From NCBI RefSeq assembly GCF_000993825.1, contig NZ_CP011114.1:4464001-4528000 (forward strand): DNA of 64,000 nt. Direction: 5' to 3'. Positions 16,779-24,169 of this stretch are shown piece after piece. How positions within the stretch are numbered: position 1 is the stretch's first letter; each line of letters opens with the position of its first letter. Source of the stretch: Paenibacillus durus ATCC 35681 (GTDB lineage Bacteria; Bacillota; Bacilli; Paenibacillales; Paenibacillaceae). The notes below the pieces were generated by a model that saw only the letters and a program-made list of their open reading frames with translations, did not search any database and was not told where the DNA came from. The position numbers were made by a program, and so were the translations under genes.

Positions 16779-18320
16779 TTAGCTGATCGTAAATTTATTA
16801 GAATCCCTTAGTTTTAGGTACTCTAAATGTACATGCCCATCTGTCCATAGTCTCAATCCATCTGAAGACAAATCATTTAATATTAAATTACTCAGCACGT
16901 ATTCCCCGTCATTGATAAATACTTCGACGGCATTCTTATCCACTAATATTTCCAGCTTAATTTTCCCCTCTTTCGGGTGTACAATCACTCTTTGCGGTCT
17001 GTTGAACTCCTCAACATCAACCTTTATCCTTGAATTTTCCCTATTGAACACAAATTCATTTATTGATTTATCATATGTCAGGTCTGCATACTGCCCATCC
17101 CCATCTCTAACAAAAAACCCAAACTTTCCTTCCGTTAAATCTCCGACATCGATTTGGGTCTCAATAGTATAAGAAAGTCCGTGAAAATCTTTAAAAATAT
17201 TCTCTTGGCCAGTGTATATATCTACCCCTCTTATATCCAATATTGTGGAAAAATTGTCCGGAAGATTCCATATTGGTTTTTGTACCAGCTTTAATCCGTC
17301 TGTTGTTGTTTTTAACCGTATTTCTCTTACAATGCTCGTATTTCCATTAAACGTATCCCACGGGAGCTGACGTGCGTAATTCCAATTATTCATCCACGAA
17401 ATAAAGTACCTGAAGTTCCCATTGGTATACGGAGCATCCCAAGTAACCCCTGTATAGGAGTCTGCGCCCTGTTCCAGCCATTTGACAGGAGTTTCAGCAT
17501 GAAACCCCCTTCCATCAAAGTCACCTACAAAGTAACTGGAACCTGTGGTTACACCATAATTAAACCCATTTCCCCCTACCACCAAGACCCATTTTTTATT
17601 GTCGCTATTATCATCTACGTTCAATTGAAAAAGATCAGGACATTCAACAATTCCAATATCCTGTTTGACAAAAGAAGAAGCATACTCCCAGTCTTTTAAG
17701 TTAGAAGAGGTATAAAATCCCACTTTATCTCTTTCTGCTAATAGCATGACCCACTTTTGGGTTGGTTCATGCCAAATGATTTTGGGATCTCTAAAATCGG
17801 CACTTCCTGTTGGGTTATGCTGGACGATATCATAATGTTTAAAGGAATTTCCGCCATCTGTACTATACCAAAGGTGAGTAGATTGTCCCTCAAACGGCAT
17901 CGTTACTAGCGCAATTACAGCATTTTTACCAAACCCTGCTGTGTTATTTTCATCGATAACCGCACTGCCCGTCCAAGGGTCTCCATACGGAGTTTTATAT
18001 TTTTCTATAGCTACTGGTTTTCGCTCCCAGTGAACTAAATCCGTAGATACCGCATGAGCCCACTCTGTGCCATTTCCACCCAATGAAAAGTCGTCGTTAT
18101 AAAGATAGTATAGATGGTGTTGACCGTTGATGTATAAAGGTCTTTGGACGTCGTTCATCCACTCTGCTTGAGGAGTAATGTGATACTCCGGACGATTTAA
18201 TTCACCATACGCAAAGGCTTCGTTCGATCCAACAAATCCAAAAGAAAATAATAATCCAACAAGGGCTGCGCACAGTACACCTCTTACTTTATTACTTATA
18301 CATTTTACTCTCACTCTCAT
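16779..18320 (-). CDS. Secreted glycoside hydrolase family 32 enzyme, levanase type (LevB-like)
   Basis: 513 residues with a signal peptide (basic start, hydrophobic 14-30, cleavage near AFA-YG at 37-38). The five-blade GH32 catalytic domain has WMND at 54-57 (nucleophile D57), FRDP at 176-179 and ECP at 226-228 (acid/base E226), followed by a C-terminal beta-sandwich. WMNDVQRP replaces the usual WMNDPNG, as in B. subtilis endolevanase LevB (WKNDPQKP). It likely cleaves levan or related fructans outside the cell. Base composition is clearly more AT-rich than the flanking genes, suggesting separate ancestry. No fructose transporter or regulator is adjacent. Confidence 0.88.
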   Translation of the reverse strand: MRVRVKCISNKVRGVLCAALVGLLFSFGFVGSNEAFAYGELNRPEYHITPQAEWMNDVQRPLYINGQHHLYYLYNDDFSLGGNGTEWAHAVSTDLVHWERKPVAIEKYKTPYGDPWTGSAVIDENNTAGFGKNAVIALVTMPFEGQSTHLWYSTDGGNSFKHYDIVQHNPTGSADFRDPKIIWHEPTQKWVMLLAERDKVGFYTSSNLKDWEYASSFVKQDIGIVECPDLFQLNVDDNSDNKKWVLVVGGNGFNYGVTTGSSYFVGDFDGRGFHAETPVKWLEQGADSYTGVTWDAPYTNGNFRYFISWMNNWNYARQLPWDTFNGNTSIVREIRLKTTTDGLKLVQKPIWNLPDNFSTILDIRGVDIYTGQENIFKDFHGLSYTIETQIDVGDLTEGKFGFFVRDGDGQYADLTYDKSINEFVFNRENSRIKVDVEEFNRPQRVIVHPKEGKIKLEILVDKNAVEVFINDGEYVLSNLILNDLSSDGLRLWTDGHVHLEYLKLRDSNKFTIS

Positions 18321-18506
18321 TGAATCCCCTTCCTCTAACCGTTTTTAACTTCAGCTCTTCCTCATATATTTGATTTATCGGAATACGCCAGCTCAAATAC
18401 AATATCTGGATCGACAAATTTCACCAAATTGCTGTATAATTCTTCTAATGGAGCTCTCAATAGGTGCGCGGAATTGGTCGAAAACTGCGTTTTTGTGCAG
18501 GAAAGC

Positions 18507-18544
18507 CGGAGTAAAACGGATAGTAGCGGAGTAAAACGTGTAGT
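18507..18544. repeat. Two-copy direct repeat, 20-bp period
   Basis: CGGAGTAAAACGGATAGT (18507-18524) and CGGAGTAAAACGTGTAGT (18527-18544) differ at two bases. They lie in the 775-bp gap between the GH32 gene and the next gene on the plus strand. Frames across 18362-18728 have no binding site and look like a decayed dispersed intergenic element rather than a gene. Confidence 0.55.
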
Positions 18545-18713
18545 GGATATGAACTGAAGCTGCGGATACACCGGCGTGAAAGCTGTGAGGACTATCTGCT
18601 AATGAAGGCATGTACCAAGGCGAAAGGAACCCGGAAGATCGGGGGTGAGCATGGAGGTCAGGCGGCTTTCGCTCGCCCATAATTTGCTGAAGAAACATGC
18701 GGTAGACAAAATG

Positions 18714-18764
18714 AAACCGGCCGGCCAAGGATGAATTCCTTGACCGGCCGGTTTGCTGTTTTTT
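18714..18764 (+). terminator. Strong hairpin followed by a T-run
   Basis: Arms AAACCGGCCGGCCAAGGA (18714-18731) and TCCTTGACCGGCCGGTTT (18736-18753), with one mismatch, precede TGTTTTTT (18757-18764). It has the form of an intrinsic terminator on the plus strand, yet no intact plus-strand gene precedes it. It may be left over from a lost gene. Confidence 0.65.
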
Positions 18765-18832
18765 ATGTGGGGAGTCCCTAAAGATTTTAGAAACCTGCTT
18801 TTAGGACAGCCTCAAAAATGGATTGTATTAAA

Positions 18833-18880
18833 TGTCTAAAGAAAATAAAGTTGTAGACTGAGAAAATATAGTATTAGACT
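18833..18880 (+). repeat. Left end of element: two TnsB-like sites
   Basis: Site 1: GAAAATAAAGTTGTAGACT (18841-18859) within the terminal inverted repeat. Site 2: AAAATATAGTATTAGACT (18863-18880), directly adjacent. Both read outward-to-inward like the right-end copies. Confidence 0.65.
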
Positions 18881-18971
18881 ACCGTCACTTCATTAAACTA
18901 ACGGGCAGGATAACGTGGAAACATATTTCACATACTCCAATTCCAGGTTATGGTAATATAGGGTTGAATTT

Positions 18972-19064
18972 ATGAAAAGTGTACAAGGGAGTGTAAGCGA
19001 AATGGCTGAAGAACCGTTCATCTTTCTAGCGTGTATAATAGGTTTTATCGTTAAGAATGGATGA
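18972..19064 (+). CDS. Possible 30-residue hydrophobic micro-ORF
   Basis: The frame runs from ATG 18972, or ATG 19002 with GGGAGTG upstream, and encodes MAEEPFIFLACIIGFIVKNG at its end, a single hydrophobic stretch. It stops 31 bp before the S51-like gene. It could be a small membrane peptide, a leader peptide or a remnant. No recognised family. Confidence 0.25.
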   Translation: MKSVQGSVSEMAEEPFIFLACIIGFIVKNG

Positions 19065-19095
19065 ATGTAAATAGTACATATGGAGGTAATTAAGT

Positions 19096-19764
19096 TTGAA
19101 AACTCACTACTATCTCAGTTGGTTTAATGATTTTTTTCCAGAGAAGCTGGTCCAATGGTTGCATGAGGATATAAAAGACAGAAAATCGCTTGTTATGATT
19201 AGCGCTCAACCGTCTGGTTATAAAGTTGAGCAAATTAACATTGATGATGTTTCTGAATGGACATGGTTGAATCAGGCTAACATTATTTTTAATGAATATC
19301 ATTTAATTGATAACCGCATGCAGAAGGAAGATGCCCAGCGATTAATTCAAAACGCTTCTGTCATTTTTTTATGCGGTGGAGATCCTGTTTTGCAGAACGA
19401 TTTTTTGGCGGAATATGAATTATCCGATGTTATTAAAAGCAGCAATGCCGTTATAATGGGTGCCAGCGCCGGTGCGATAAACATGGCTGCAAAATGGTTA
19501 AGCTTGAAAAACACTGGCTATGAAGTTGAAACAAGTACTATTTATGATGGTATTGGCTTTGATCATTTTGCCTATGAATCTCATTCTAAACGCGACTACG
19601 CCGCGTTTGTTCAAGGCTACCTGTTCCCCTTGTCTGAAGAGATTGATGTTTATGCGGCAGAACAGGAGAGCGCTATGCGTGTAAAGGACGGCAAAATAGA
19701 CATAATGGGGCCTGTATATTTAATTTCCCACTCAAAGATTCAGAAATTGGTTGAGACGCTCTAA
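19096..19764 (+). CDS. Peptidase S51 / dipeptidase E-like protein
   Basis: 222 residues with a class I glutamine-amidotransferase-like fold of the S51 group. The nucleophile elbow is GASAGA at 122-127 (S124), preceded by FLCGGDP at 92-97; the AYESHSKRD segment may supply histidine. Family members are serine peptidases (aspartyl dipeptidase, cyanophycinase relatives). TTG start with GGAGGT and a normal spacer. It is AT-rich and is the main intact gene within the putative Tn7-like element. Substrate unknown. Confidence 0.8.
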   Translation: MKTHYYLSWFNDFFPEKLVQWLHEDIKDRKSLVMISAQPSGYKVEQINIDDVSEWTWLNQANIIFNEYHLIDNRMQKEDAQRLIQNASVIFLCGGDPVLQNDFLAEYELSDVIKSSNAVIMGASAGAINMAAKWLSLKNTGYEVETSTIYDGIGFDHFAYESHSKRDYAAFVQGYLFPLSEEIDVYAAEQESAMRVKDGKIDIMGPVYLISHSKIQKLVETL

Positions 19765-19934
19765 ATAGGGTGAGTGGCTGTGACCTAACTGATTTAATTC
19801 CTTTTGATGTATAAAATCAAGGCTTACAGCGAATCATCTCAGGTTTCCTCTCTATGTTTGGAATACGGTTTGTAAACAGATGCAATCTTAATATCCCCAG
19901 GACTTATTGTTGGGCAGAAATAATAAATTTTGTA

Positions 19935-19957
19935 AACCGCCTTCAATGGCGGTCTTT
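19935..19957 (+). terminator. Small intrinsic terminator-like hairpin
   Basis: ACCGCC, loop TTCAAT, GGCGGT then TCTTTCT; in the gap after the S51-like gene. Confidence 0.5.
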
Positions 19958-19989
19958 CTATGCTCGGCGGATGCTAGCTGCTCATTTTA

Positions 19990-20016
19990 TTGAACTAACG
20001 GAGAACGTTAGTTCAA
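19990..20016. repeat. Perfect 11-bp inverted repeat
   Basis: TTGAACTAACG and CGTTAGTTCAA around a 5-base loop, without a T-run, so not an obvious terminator. Could be an operator or a recombination site. The rest of the gap 19765-20127 holds only the two terminator-like hairpins. Confidence 0.6.
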
Positions 20017-20055
20017 TGCCATGGGGTAGACCATTAGTTAAATCACATATCGGAC

Positions 20056-20085
20056 GAGCCTCTGCAAAACAGCAGGGGCTTTTTT
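20056..20085 (+). terminator. Intrinsic terminator
   Basis: GCCTCTGC and GCAGGGGC arms followed by TTTTTT; about 43 bp before the interrupted secreted-protein gene. Confidence 0.65.
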
Positions 20086-20127
20086 CGTTTTAAAACATGA
20101 AATATCTCAAACTATAAAGCGAAGAAG

Positions 20128-20457
20128 TTGTTATTCTTGATTAAGTCAGGTAAAATTCTCTTCAGAAACTTAGCCATTATCGCTGTTTTGTTGCTTACTT
20201 TTACTACCACAGGCAAGGTTACTTTCGCTAGCGAAGTTTCGACGGCTCCGGAACCTACAAGCACAACCACACTTTCAACTAAGGCTCCAGCGGCAGCAGA
20301 AAACTTTAGCGGCCCTAATGCTGGAGGTGTGACTTTCACTAAAAATTAGACATACTATACACCAGGAACCTACAGCGTTGGCGCGGTCGCCCAAATTTAT
20401 ACAGATAAAGGCCCAGCATCTTGCTTTGTAGGTCCGAGAGTAGTAGTTATTTTTTAA
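20128..20457 (+). pseudogene. Small secreted protein gene interrupted by an in-frame TAG
   Basis: Codons from TTG 20128 encode a signal peptide (KSGKILFRN then AIIAVLLLTF, cleavage near TFA-SE) and a Thr/Ala-rich segment, and reach TAG at 20347-20349. The same frame continues without further stop for 35 codons (TYYTPGTYSVGAVAQIYTDK...RVVVIF) to TAA at 20455-20457. The part after the TAG looks like normal beta-rich coding sequence, so a nonsense mutation in a gene of about 110 codons is the simplest reading. Readthrough cannot be excluded. Start codon uncertain: no good binding site. Confidence 0.55.
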
Positions 20458-20485
20458 TGATATTTTACATTTTTGAGGTGAGCAT

Positions 20486-20737
20486 TTGAAAGTTATTGAG
20501 TTGGCAATTGTATTAAATGAGGATCCGCGCGCTGAATATTCTGATCTGGTTGCGTTGCCGTTCATTCCAAGAACAGGCGAGCTTCTTCTATGGAATAGCA
20601 AACTCTATATTGTGACAAACGTTATGTATAGTTTTGACACAAACCCGGCGGATTATAATTATGACGCAGATCCCAATAAACAAAGCACTTTTGCCCATGA
20701 TATATGCTATAAAGTTTTTTTGAAGCCTACTAGATAA
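20486..20737 (+). CDS. Small hypothetical protein
   Basis: 83 residues, TTG start with GAGGTGA five bases upstream. The sequence (IPRTGELLLWNSKLYIVTNVMYSFD) has the look of a small cytoplasmic beta protein. It lies 28 bp after the interrupted secreted gene, inside the putative transposon. No family recognised. Confidence 0.6.
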   Translation: MKVIELAIVLNEDPRAEYSDLVALPFIPRTGELLLWNSKLYIVTNVMYSFDTNPADYNYDADPNKQSTFAHDICYKVFLKPTR

Positions 20738-20739
20738 AA

Positions 20740-20925
20740 ACTTGTCCTCCGACAGCCGACACGCAGCATATCCGCGAGCTGGGATCCGAGCGCCTGGCCG
20801 TACTGCTCGCCATTGCTTCGCATATGGACGAGACCGGCAGCTGCTACCCGACACAGGAGCAGATCGCGGATATGCTCGGGATCAGGCACGACGGCCAACA
20901 AGCGAATAAAACAGCGACAGTCTAG
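20740..20925 (+). pseudogene. Fragment of a replication-initiator-type HTH protein
   Basis: The open segment reads HIRELGSERLAVLLAIASHM followed by DETGSCYPTQEQIADMLGI, the pattern of the HTH_36-like domain of plasmid and phage replication/replisome proteins. It has no start and breaks off after the first helix-turn-helix. GC is higher than the flanking AT-rich DNA. It probably marks a past plasmid or phage recombination. Confidence 0.5.
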
Positions 20926-20959
20926 GACTTTATTTTCTCGTCCTTTGCTGTCGCTGTTT
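20909..20959 (+). terminator. Inverted repeat overlapping a transposon-end site
   Basis: AAACAGCGACAG (20909-20920) and CTGTCGCTGTTT (20948-20959), perfect 12-bp arms around one TnsB-like site. May act as terminator for rightward cargo transcription. Confidence 0.55.
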
Positions 20960-21069
20960 CAGTTTCTAGGGTCAGTCTAAAACTTATTTTATGAAGTCTG
21001 ACGGTATGACAATTGGGAGAACCGCGTGGAACATAGCCATCGAGTCTAATACTTTATTTTCTGCTGACA
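20919..21069 (-). repeat. Right end of element: three TnsB-like sites
   Basis: On the minus strand, AAAATAAAGTATTAGACT (terminal, 21043-21060), ATAAAATAAGTTTTAGACT (20974-20992) and AGAAAATAAAGTCCTAGACT (20919-20938). Inverted relative to the left end; unequal numbers of sites at the two ends are usual in Tn7-like elements. Confidence 0.65.
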
Positions 21070-21091
21070 CTAAAGTTTCATTGGCAATTAT

Positions 21092-21946
21092 CTAAAAAGC
21101 CGGAACGACAGCGACGCCGTATTTATCTTCGATAAATTTTTTGACATCCGGACTGGTCAGGGCTGCATCCAGCTTCTTGATCTCCTCGCGGTTCTCATCG
21201 CCTTTGCGGACAACGACTACGTTGGCATAAGGCGAATTCGCATCTTCGCGGAACAGCGCTGTCTTGGGATCAATCTTTGCCTCCAGAACGAGGTTGGTGT
21301 TGATGATGGCTCCGTCCAGATCGGGCAGCGAACGCGGAAGGGTAGCCGAATCCGCCTCGACGAACTCCAGGTTGTGCGGGTTATCCACGATATCTTTAGG
21401 AGTTGCCTCGTAAGTCGTAATACCGTCCTTCAGCTTGATCAGCCCTTGCTGCTGAAGCAGCACAAGCGCCCGGTATTCGTTGGAGGGATTGTTCGGGATG
21501 CCGATTTTCGCGCCGTGCGGGATTTCGTCCTTGCTCTTCAGCTTCTCGGAGTAGAAGCCGATCGGTTCCACATGCACTTTGGCGGTAACTACGAAATCAT
21601 AGCCCTTCTCTCCTTTAACGGAATCCAGATAAGGGACGTGCTGGAAGTAGTTGGCGTCGATCTGCTTCTCCTGCAGCGCAGGATTAAGCTGTCCGTCATC
21701 ATCCAGCGTCACTACCTCCAAATTGACGCCTTCTTCCTTCAGCTTCGGTTTGATAAACTCCAGAATCTCGGCATGCGGCACAGCCGACGCCCCGACCTTA
21801 ATTGTCACTTCCTTCGGCGCTGCACTTTCTGCCGGGCTTGTCTGCGGAGCAGCCGCTTCCCCGTTCCCGTTCTGCGATCCGCAGCCGGCCAAGATTCCTG
21901 TCGCTACAATGACCGCCGCAAACCATAAGCTTCTTTTTCTCGCCAT
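21092..21946 (-). CDS. metQ: D/L-methionine ABC transporter substrate-binding lipoprotein
   Basis: 284 residues. Lipoprotein signal with lipobox ILAGC (C22), a Gly/Ala-rich spacer, then the NlpA/MetQ domain (VGASAVPHAEILEF, ANYFQHVPYL, IGIPNNPSNEYRAL). It captures methionine outside the membrane for MetNI. The ATG at 21946 fits the signal peptide; the longer frame to 22090 adds an implausible leader overlapping metI. Last gene of metNIQ, and its stop lies 22 bp from the putative transposon end. Confidence 0.93.
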   Translation of the reverse strand: MARKRSLWFAAVIVATGILAGCGSQNGNGEAAAPQTSPAESAAPKEVTIKVGASAVPHAEILEFIKPKLKEEGVNLEVVTLDDDGQLNPALQEKQIDANYFQHVPYLDSVKGEKGYDFVVTAKVHVEPIGFYSEKLKSKDEIPHGAKIGIPNNPSNEYRALVLLQQQGLIKLKDGITTYEATPKDIVDNPHNLEFVEADSATLPRSLPDLDGAIINTNLVLEAKIDPKTALFREDANSPYANVVVVRKGDENREEIKKLDAALTSPDVKKFIEDKYGVAVVPAF

Positions 21947-22061
21947 CCTAATCCCTGCTTTCTCTGAAAATGTATGTAAAAGAATGTACAACCGGTATAT
22001 CCTCGAAGGCCCTAAGCCCTCGTCTAGAACGGGGAACCTAAACCCGGCGGCGGCAGCCTCC

Positions 22062-22730
22062 CTACCCGTTCTTAAAGCGCCGCCGGTCAATGGAACGGGC
22101 GATATAGTCGCCGGACCATTGCAGAATCTGGACGATCAAAATGATAAGAAGGACCGTACCAAGCAAAATATCGGTGCGGAACCGCTGATAGCCGAAGCGG
22201 ATGGCCAAGCTCCCCAGTCCTCCCGCTCCGATAGCTCCGGCTACCGCCGTGAATTCGGTGATGGAGATGACAGCAATCGTCATTCCCCGGACCAGAGCGG
22301 GTAAAGCTTCGGGTATAAGCACTTGCAAGATGATGGTGAACGGCCCAGCGCCTACCGATTTGGCCGCTTCGATCTTGCCGTCCCCCACTTCGCGAAGAGC
22401 ATTCTCGATGATTCGCCCCAGAAACGGCGCCGCGCCGATAGATAAAGAGACGATCGCCGCCGTCGGACCGAGCGTAGTACCCACAATCAGCCGTGATAAA
22501 GGCAGCAGCAGCACAATCAGGATAATGAACGGAATGGAACGGACGCCGTTAATTGCGGTGCTGATCACCTTGTTCACTCCGGGAGCGGCAAGAATCCCGC
22601 CCTTATCCGTAACTACCAGTGTAATCCCTAGCAGCGTGCCCAGGAGCAGCGCAAAGACCGACGACCATGCCACCATGTACAGCGTCTGCCGCAGCCCTTC
22701 CCACAGCAGACTGACTACATCTTCTCTCAT
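22062..22730 (-). CDS. metI: Methionine ABC transporter permease
   Basis: 222 residues with about five membrane helices. The EAA-loop region is GAGPFTIILQVLIPEALPALVRG; IGAGGLGSLAIRFGYQRF is typical of MetI. Start overlaps the metN stop (ATGA, 22727-22730), indicating translational coupling. Forms the membrane channel of the methionine importer. Confidence 0.93.
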   Translation of the reverse strand: MREDVVSLLWEGLRQTLYMVAWSSVFALLLGTLLGITLVVTDKGGILAAPGVNKVISTAINGVRSIPFIILIVLLLPLSRLIVGTTLGPTAAIVSLSIGAAPFLGRIIENALREVGDGKIEAAKSVGAGPFTIILQVLIPEALPALVRGMTIAVISITEFTAVAGAIGAGGLGSLAIRFGYQRFRTDILLGTVLLIILIVQILQWSGDYIARSIDRRRFKNG

Positions 22731-23536
22731 CGCAGCACAGCCTCTCTTTCCTCCGACTTCGGAACTTCGAGCTGTCCGCTATTCCCGCTATTGTTGTAGA
22801 AGTCGTAAATTCCGGCGAACCGCTTGGCCGTATCGCTTTGCGGGTTATGGAACAATTGCCGGACCGGAGCGTTCTCTACGATTCGGCCCGCCTCAATTAC
22901 GGCGGCATTGCCGCATATATGGCGCAGAACATCCATCTCGTGCGTGATCAGCACAACGGTAAGGCCCAGCCTGCGGTTAATATCCGCGAGCAGCTCCAGG
23001 ATGGAATGGGTCGTCTGCGGATCAAGCGCCGATGTCGCTTCATCCGACAGCAGCACATCCGGTTCTCCGGCGAGCGCCCTTGCTATGCCTACCCTCTGCT
23101 TTTGTCCGCCGCTCAGTTCGGAAGGATAGCTTCCTGCCTTGCCGCCAAGCTCAACCAGGTCGAGAATTTCGCCCACCCGCCGCTCGATCTCAGGCTTCTT
23201 ATAACCCGCGGCCTTCAGCGGAAAGGCGACGTTTCCAAAGACCGTCTTGGAATCAAACAGATTAAACTGTTGAAAAATCATCCCGATTTTACGGCGGGCC
23301 AGCCGCAGCTCGCGCTCCTTCAGATCGGTAATGATCGTCTCGCCAATTTGAATGCTGCCCGAATCCGGCTCCTCAAGCCGGTTCAGACAGCGGATAAGCG
23401 TAGATTTTCCGGCGCCGCTGAAGCCGATAATGCCGAATATTTCGCCTTTTTCGATATGCAGATTTATATCCGTAAGCGCCGAAACCGTCCCGCTGCGTGT
23501 CCGGTAGCTCTTGTTCAGATTCGTGACGGTTATCAT
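22727..23536 (-). CDS. metN: Methionine ABC transporter ATP-binding protein
   Basis: 269 residues. Walker A GFSGAGKST (38-46), signature LSGGQKQRVGIARAL, Walker B VLLSDEATSALDP, H-loop ITHEMDV. MetN usually has a C-terminal ACT-like regulatory domain (total about 340 residues). Here the protein ends soon after the ATPase core, so the methionine-sensing trans-inhibition domain is missing or very short. First gene of metNIQ, with a promoter and leader terminator upstream. Confidence 0.93.
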   Translation of the reverse strand: MITVTNLNKSYRTRSGTVSALTDINLHIEKGEIFGIIGFSGAGKSTLIRCLNRLEEPDSGSIQIGETIITDLKERELRLARRKIGMIFQQFNLFDSKTVFGNVAFPLKAAGYKKPEIERRVGEILDLVELGGKAGSYPSELSGGQKQRVGIARALAGEPDVLLSDEATSALDPQTTHSILELLADINRRLGLTVVLITHEMDVLRHICGNAAVIEAGRIVENAPVRQLFHNPQSDTAKRFAGIYDFYNNSGNSGQLEVPKSEEREAVLR

Positions 23537-23564
23537 GGCTGAACCTACCTTCTTTCCAAGGAAT

Positions 23565-23612
23565 AAAAAAAATCAAGCCCTAATACGCCTAACGGCGTCA
23601 TTCGGCTTGATC
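23565..23612 (-). terminator. Leader terminator upstream of metN
   Basis: On the minus strand ATCAAGCC, an inner GCC/GGC stem, GGCTTGAT, then eight Ts, 29 bp before the metN ATG and downstream of the promoter. Placed to attenuate metNIQ. No canonical S-box or T-box motifs were recognised in the roughly 60 bases between promoter and hairpin. Confidence 0.75.
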
Positions 23613-23674
23613 TCCAGTCAACTGGTCAATCAATCATAATTCCTATTAATTCAATGAGATTAATTGTTATTAAT

Positions 23675-23703
23675 AATATAGAGTAATCATTAGATGATGT
23701 CAA
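23675..23703 (-). promoter_or_regulatory. Sigma-A promoter of metNIQ
   Basis: Minus strand TTGACA (23698-23703), 17-base spacer, TATATT (23675-23680). About 140 bp before metN. Confidence 0.8.
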
Positions 23704-23781
23704 TCTAAAAAAGCGTACGCCCGAGTTCCCGGCGGGGAAAGATTATAATGCTCCCATATTGTATTGCCTGTCTTGTTCATT

Positions 23782-24165
23782 TTACTCCGTGATTTCAATT
23801 TGATTATCTTCCGGGTCGAGCACACAGCTCTCGTAATACCCGTCACCGGTTGTGCGTGGTCCGCTTATCACTTTAAAGCCTGCATCTGCAAGACGTTTTG
23901 TCAAATGATTCACGTTTTCTTTGCTTCCTGCAGAAAAAGCAAGATGAATATACCCGTTTCGTCTATAATCTTTTTCAAGCTTAACCATATTAGGATGATT
24001 CATAATTTCAAGTCTTGCACCGTCTTGAAATTTCAAAAAATATGATCTGAAATCTGTTTTTTCATTATGATATCCCTCATTTGATTCCGCCCCGAAAAAT
24101 GAGATATAAAAATCCCGCATTCTTTCCAAATCTTCAACATACAAAGCAATGTGTTCGATTCTCAT
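23782..24165 (-). CDS. VOC-family (glyoxalase-like) protein
   Basis: 127 residues, one vicinal-oxygen-chelate unit: RIEHIALYVEDLERMRDFY at the start and VLDPEDNQIEITE at the end supply the metal ligands H5 and a C-terminal glutamate, with further ligands at E53 (ARLEIMNHP) and H74 (IHLAF). The complete set suggests an active lyase or dioxygenase. Four bp downstream of the MFS gene, probably co-transcribed and under the divergent AraC regulator. Confidence 0.85.
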   Translation of the reverse strand: MRIEHIALYVEDLERMRDFYISFFGAESNEGYHNEKTDFRSYFLKFQDGARLEIMNHPNMVKLEKDYRRNGYIHLAFSAGSKENVNHLTKRLADAGFKVISGPRTTGDGYYESCVLDPEDNQIEITE

Positions 24166-24169
24166 TTTG

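Larger units (their letters stand above)
18833..21069. mobile_element. Putative non-autonomous transposon with Tn7-like (TnsB-type) ends
   Basis: The left end TGTCTAAAGAAAATAAAGT... (18833-18859) and right end (reverse complement TGTCAGCAGAAAATAAAGT..., 21043-21069) match at 22 of 27 bases. Behind each lie further copies of AAAATAAAGTnnTAGACT. Flanks TTAAA (18828-18832) and CTAAA (21070-21074) could be a 5-bp target duplication with one mismatch. TGT/ACA tips, 5-bp duplications and repeated subterminal sites are known features of Tn7-like and related transposons. The interior is AT-rich, with cargo genes and remnants but no transposase, so any movement would need one supplied in trans. Confidence 0.6.

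Noticed and set aside
18393..18728. 111-codon and overlapping 69-codon minus-strand frames
   Set aside because: No binding site, include a two-copy repeat and a terminator arm; more like a decayed repetitive element.
23565..23760. S-box or T-box riboswitch before metN
   Set aside because: The conserved core motifs could not be found and the leader is too short; only a terminator is supported.
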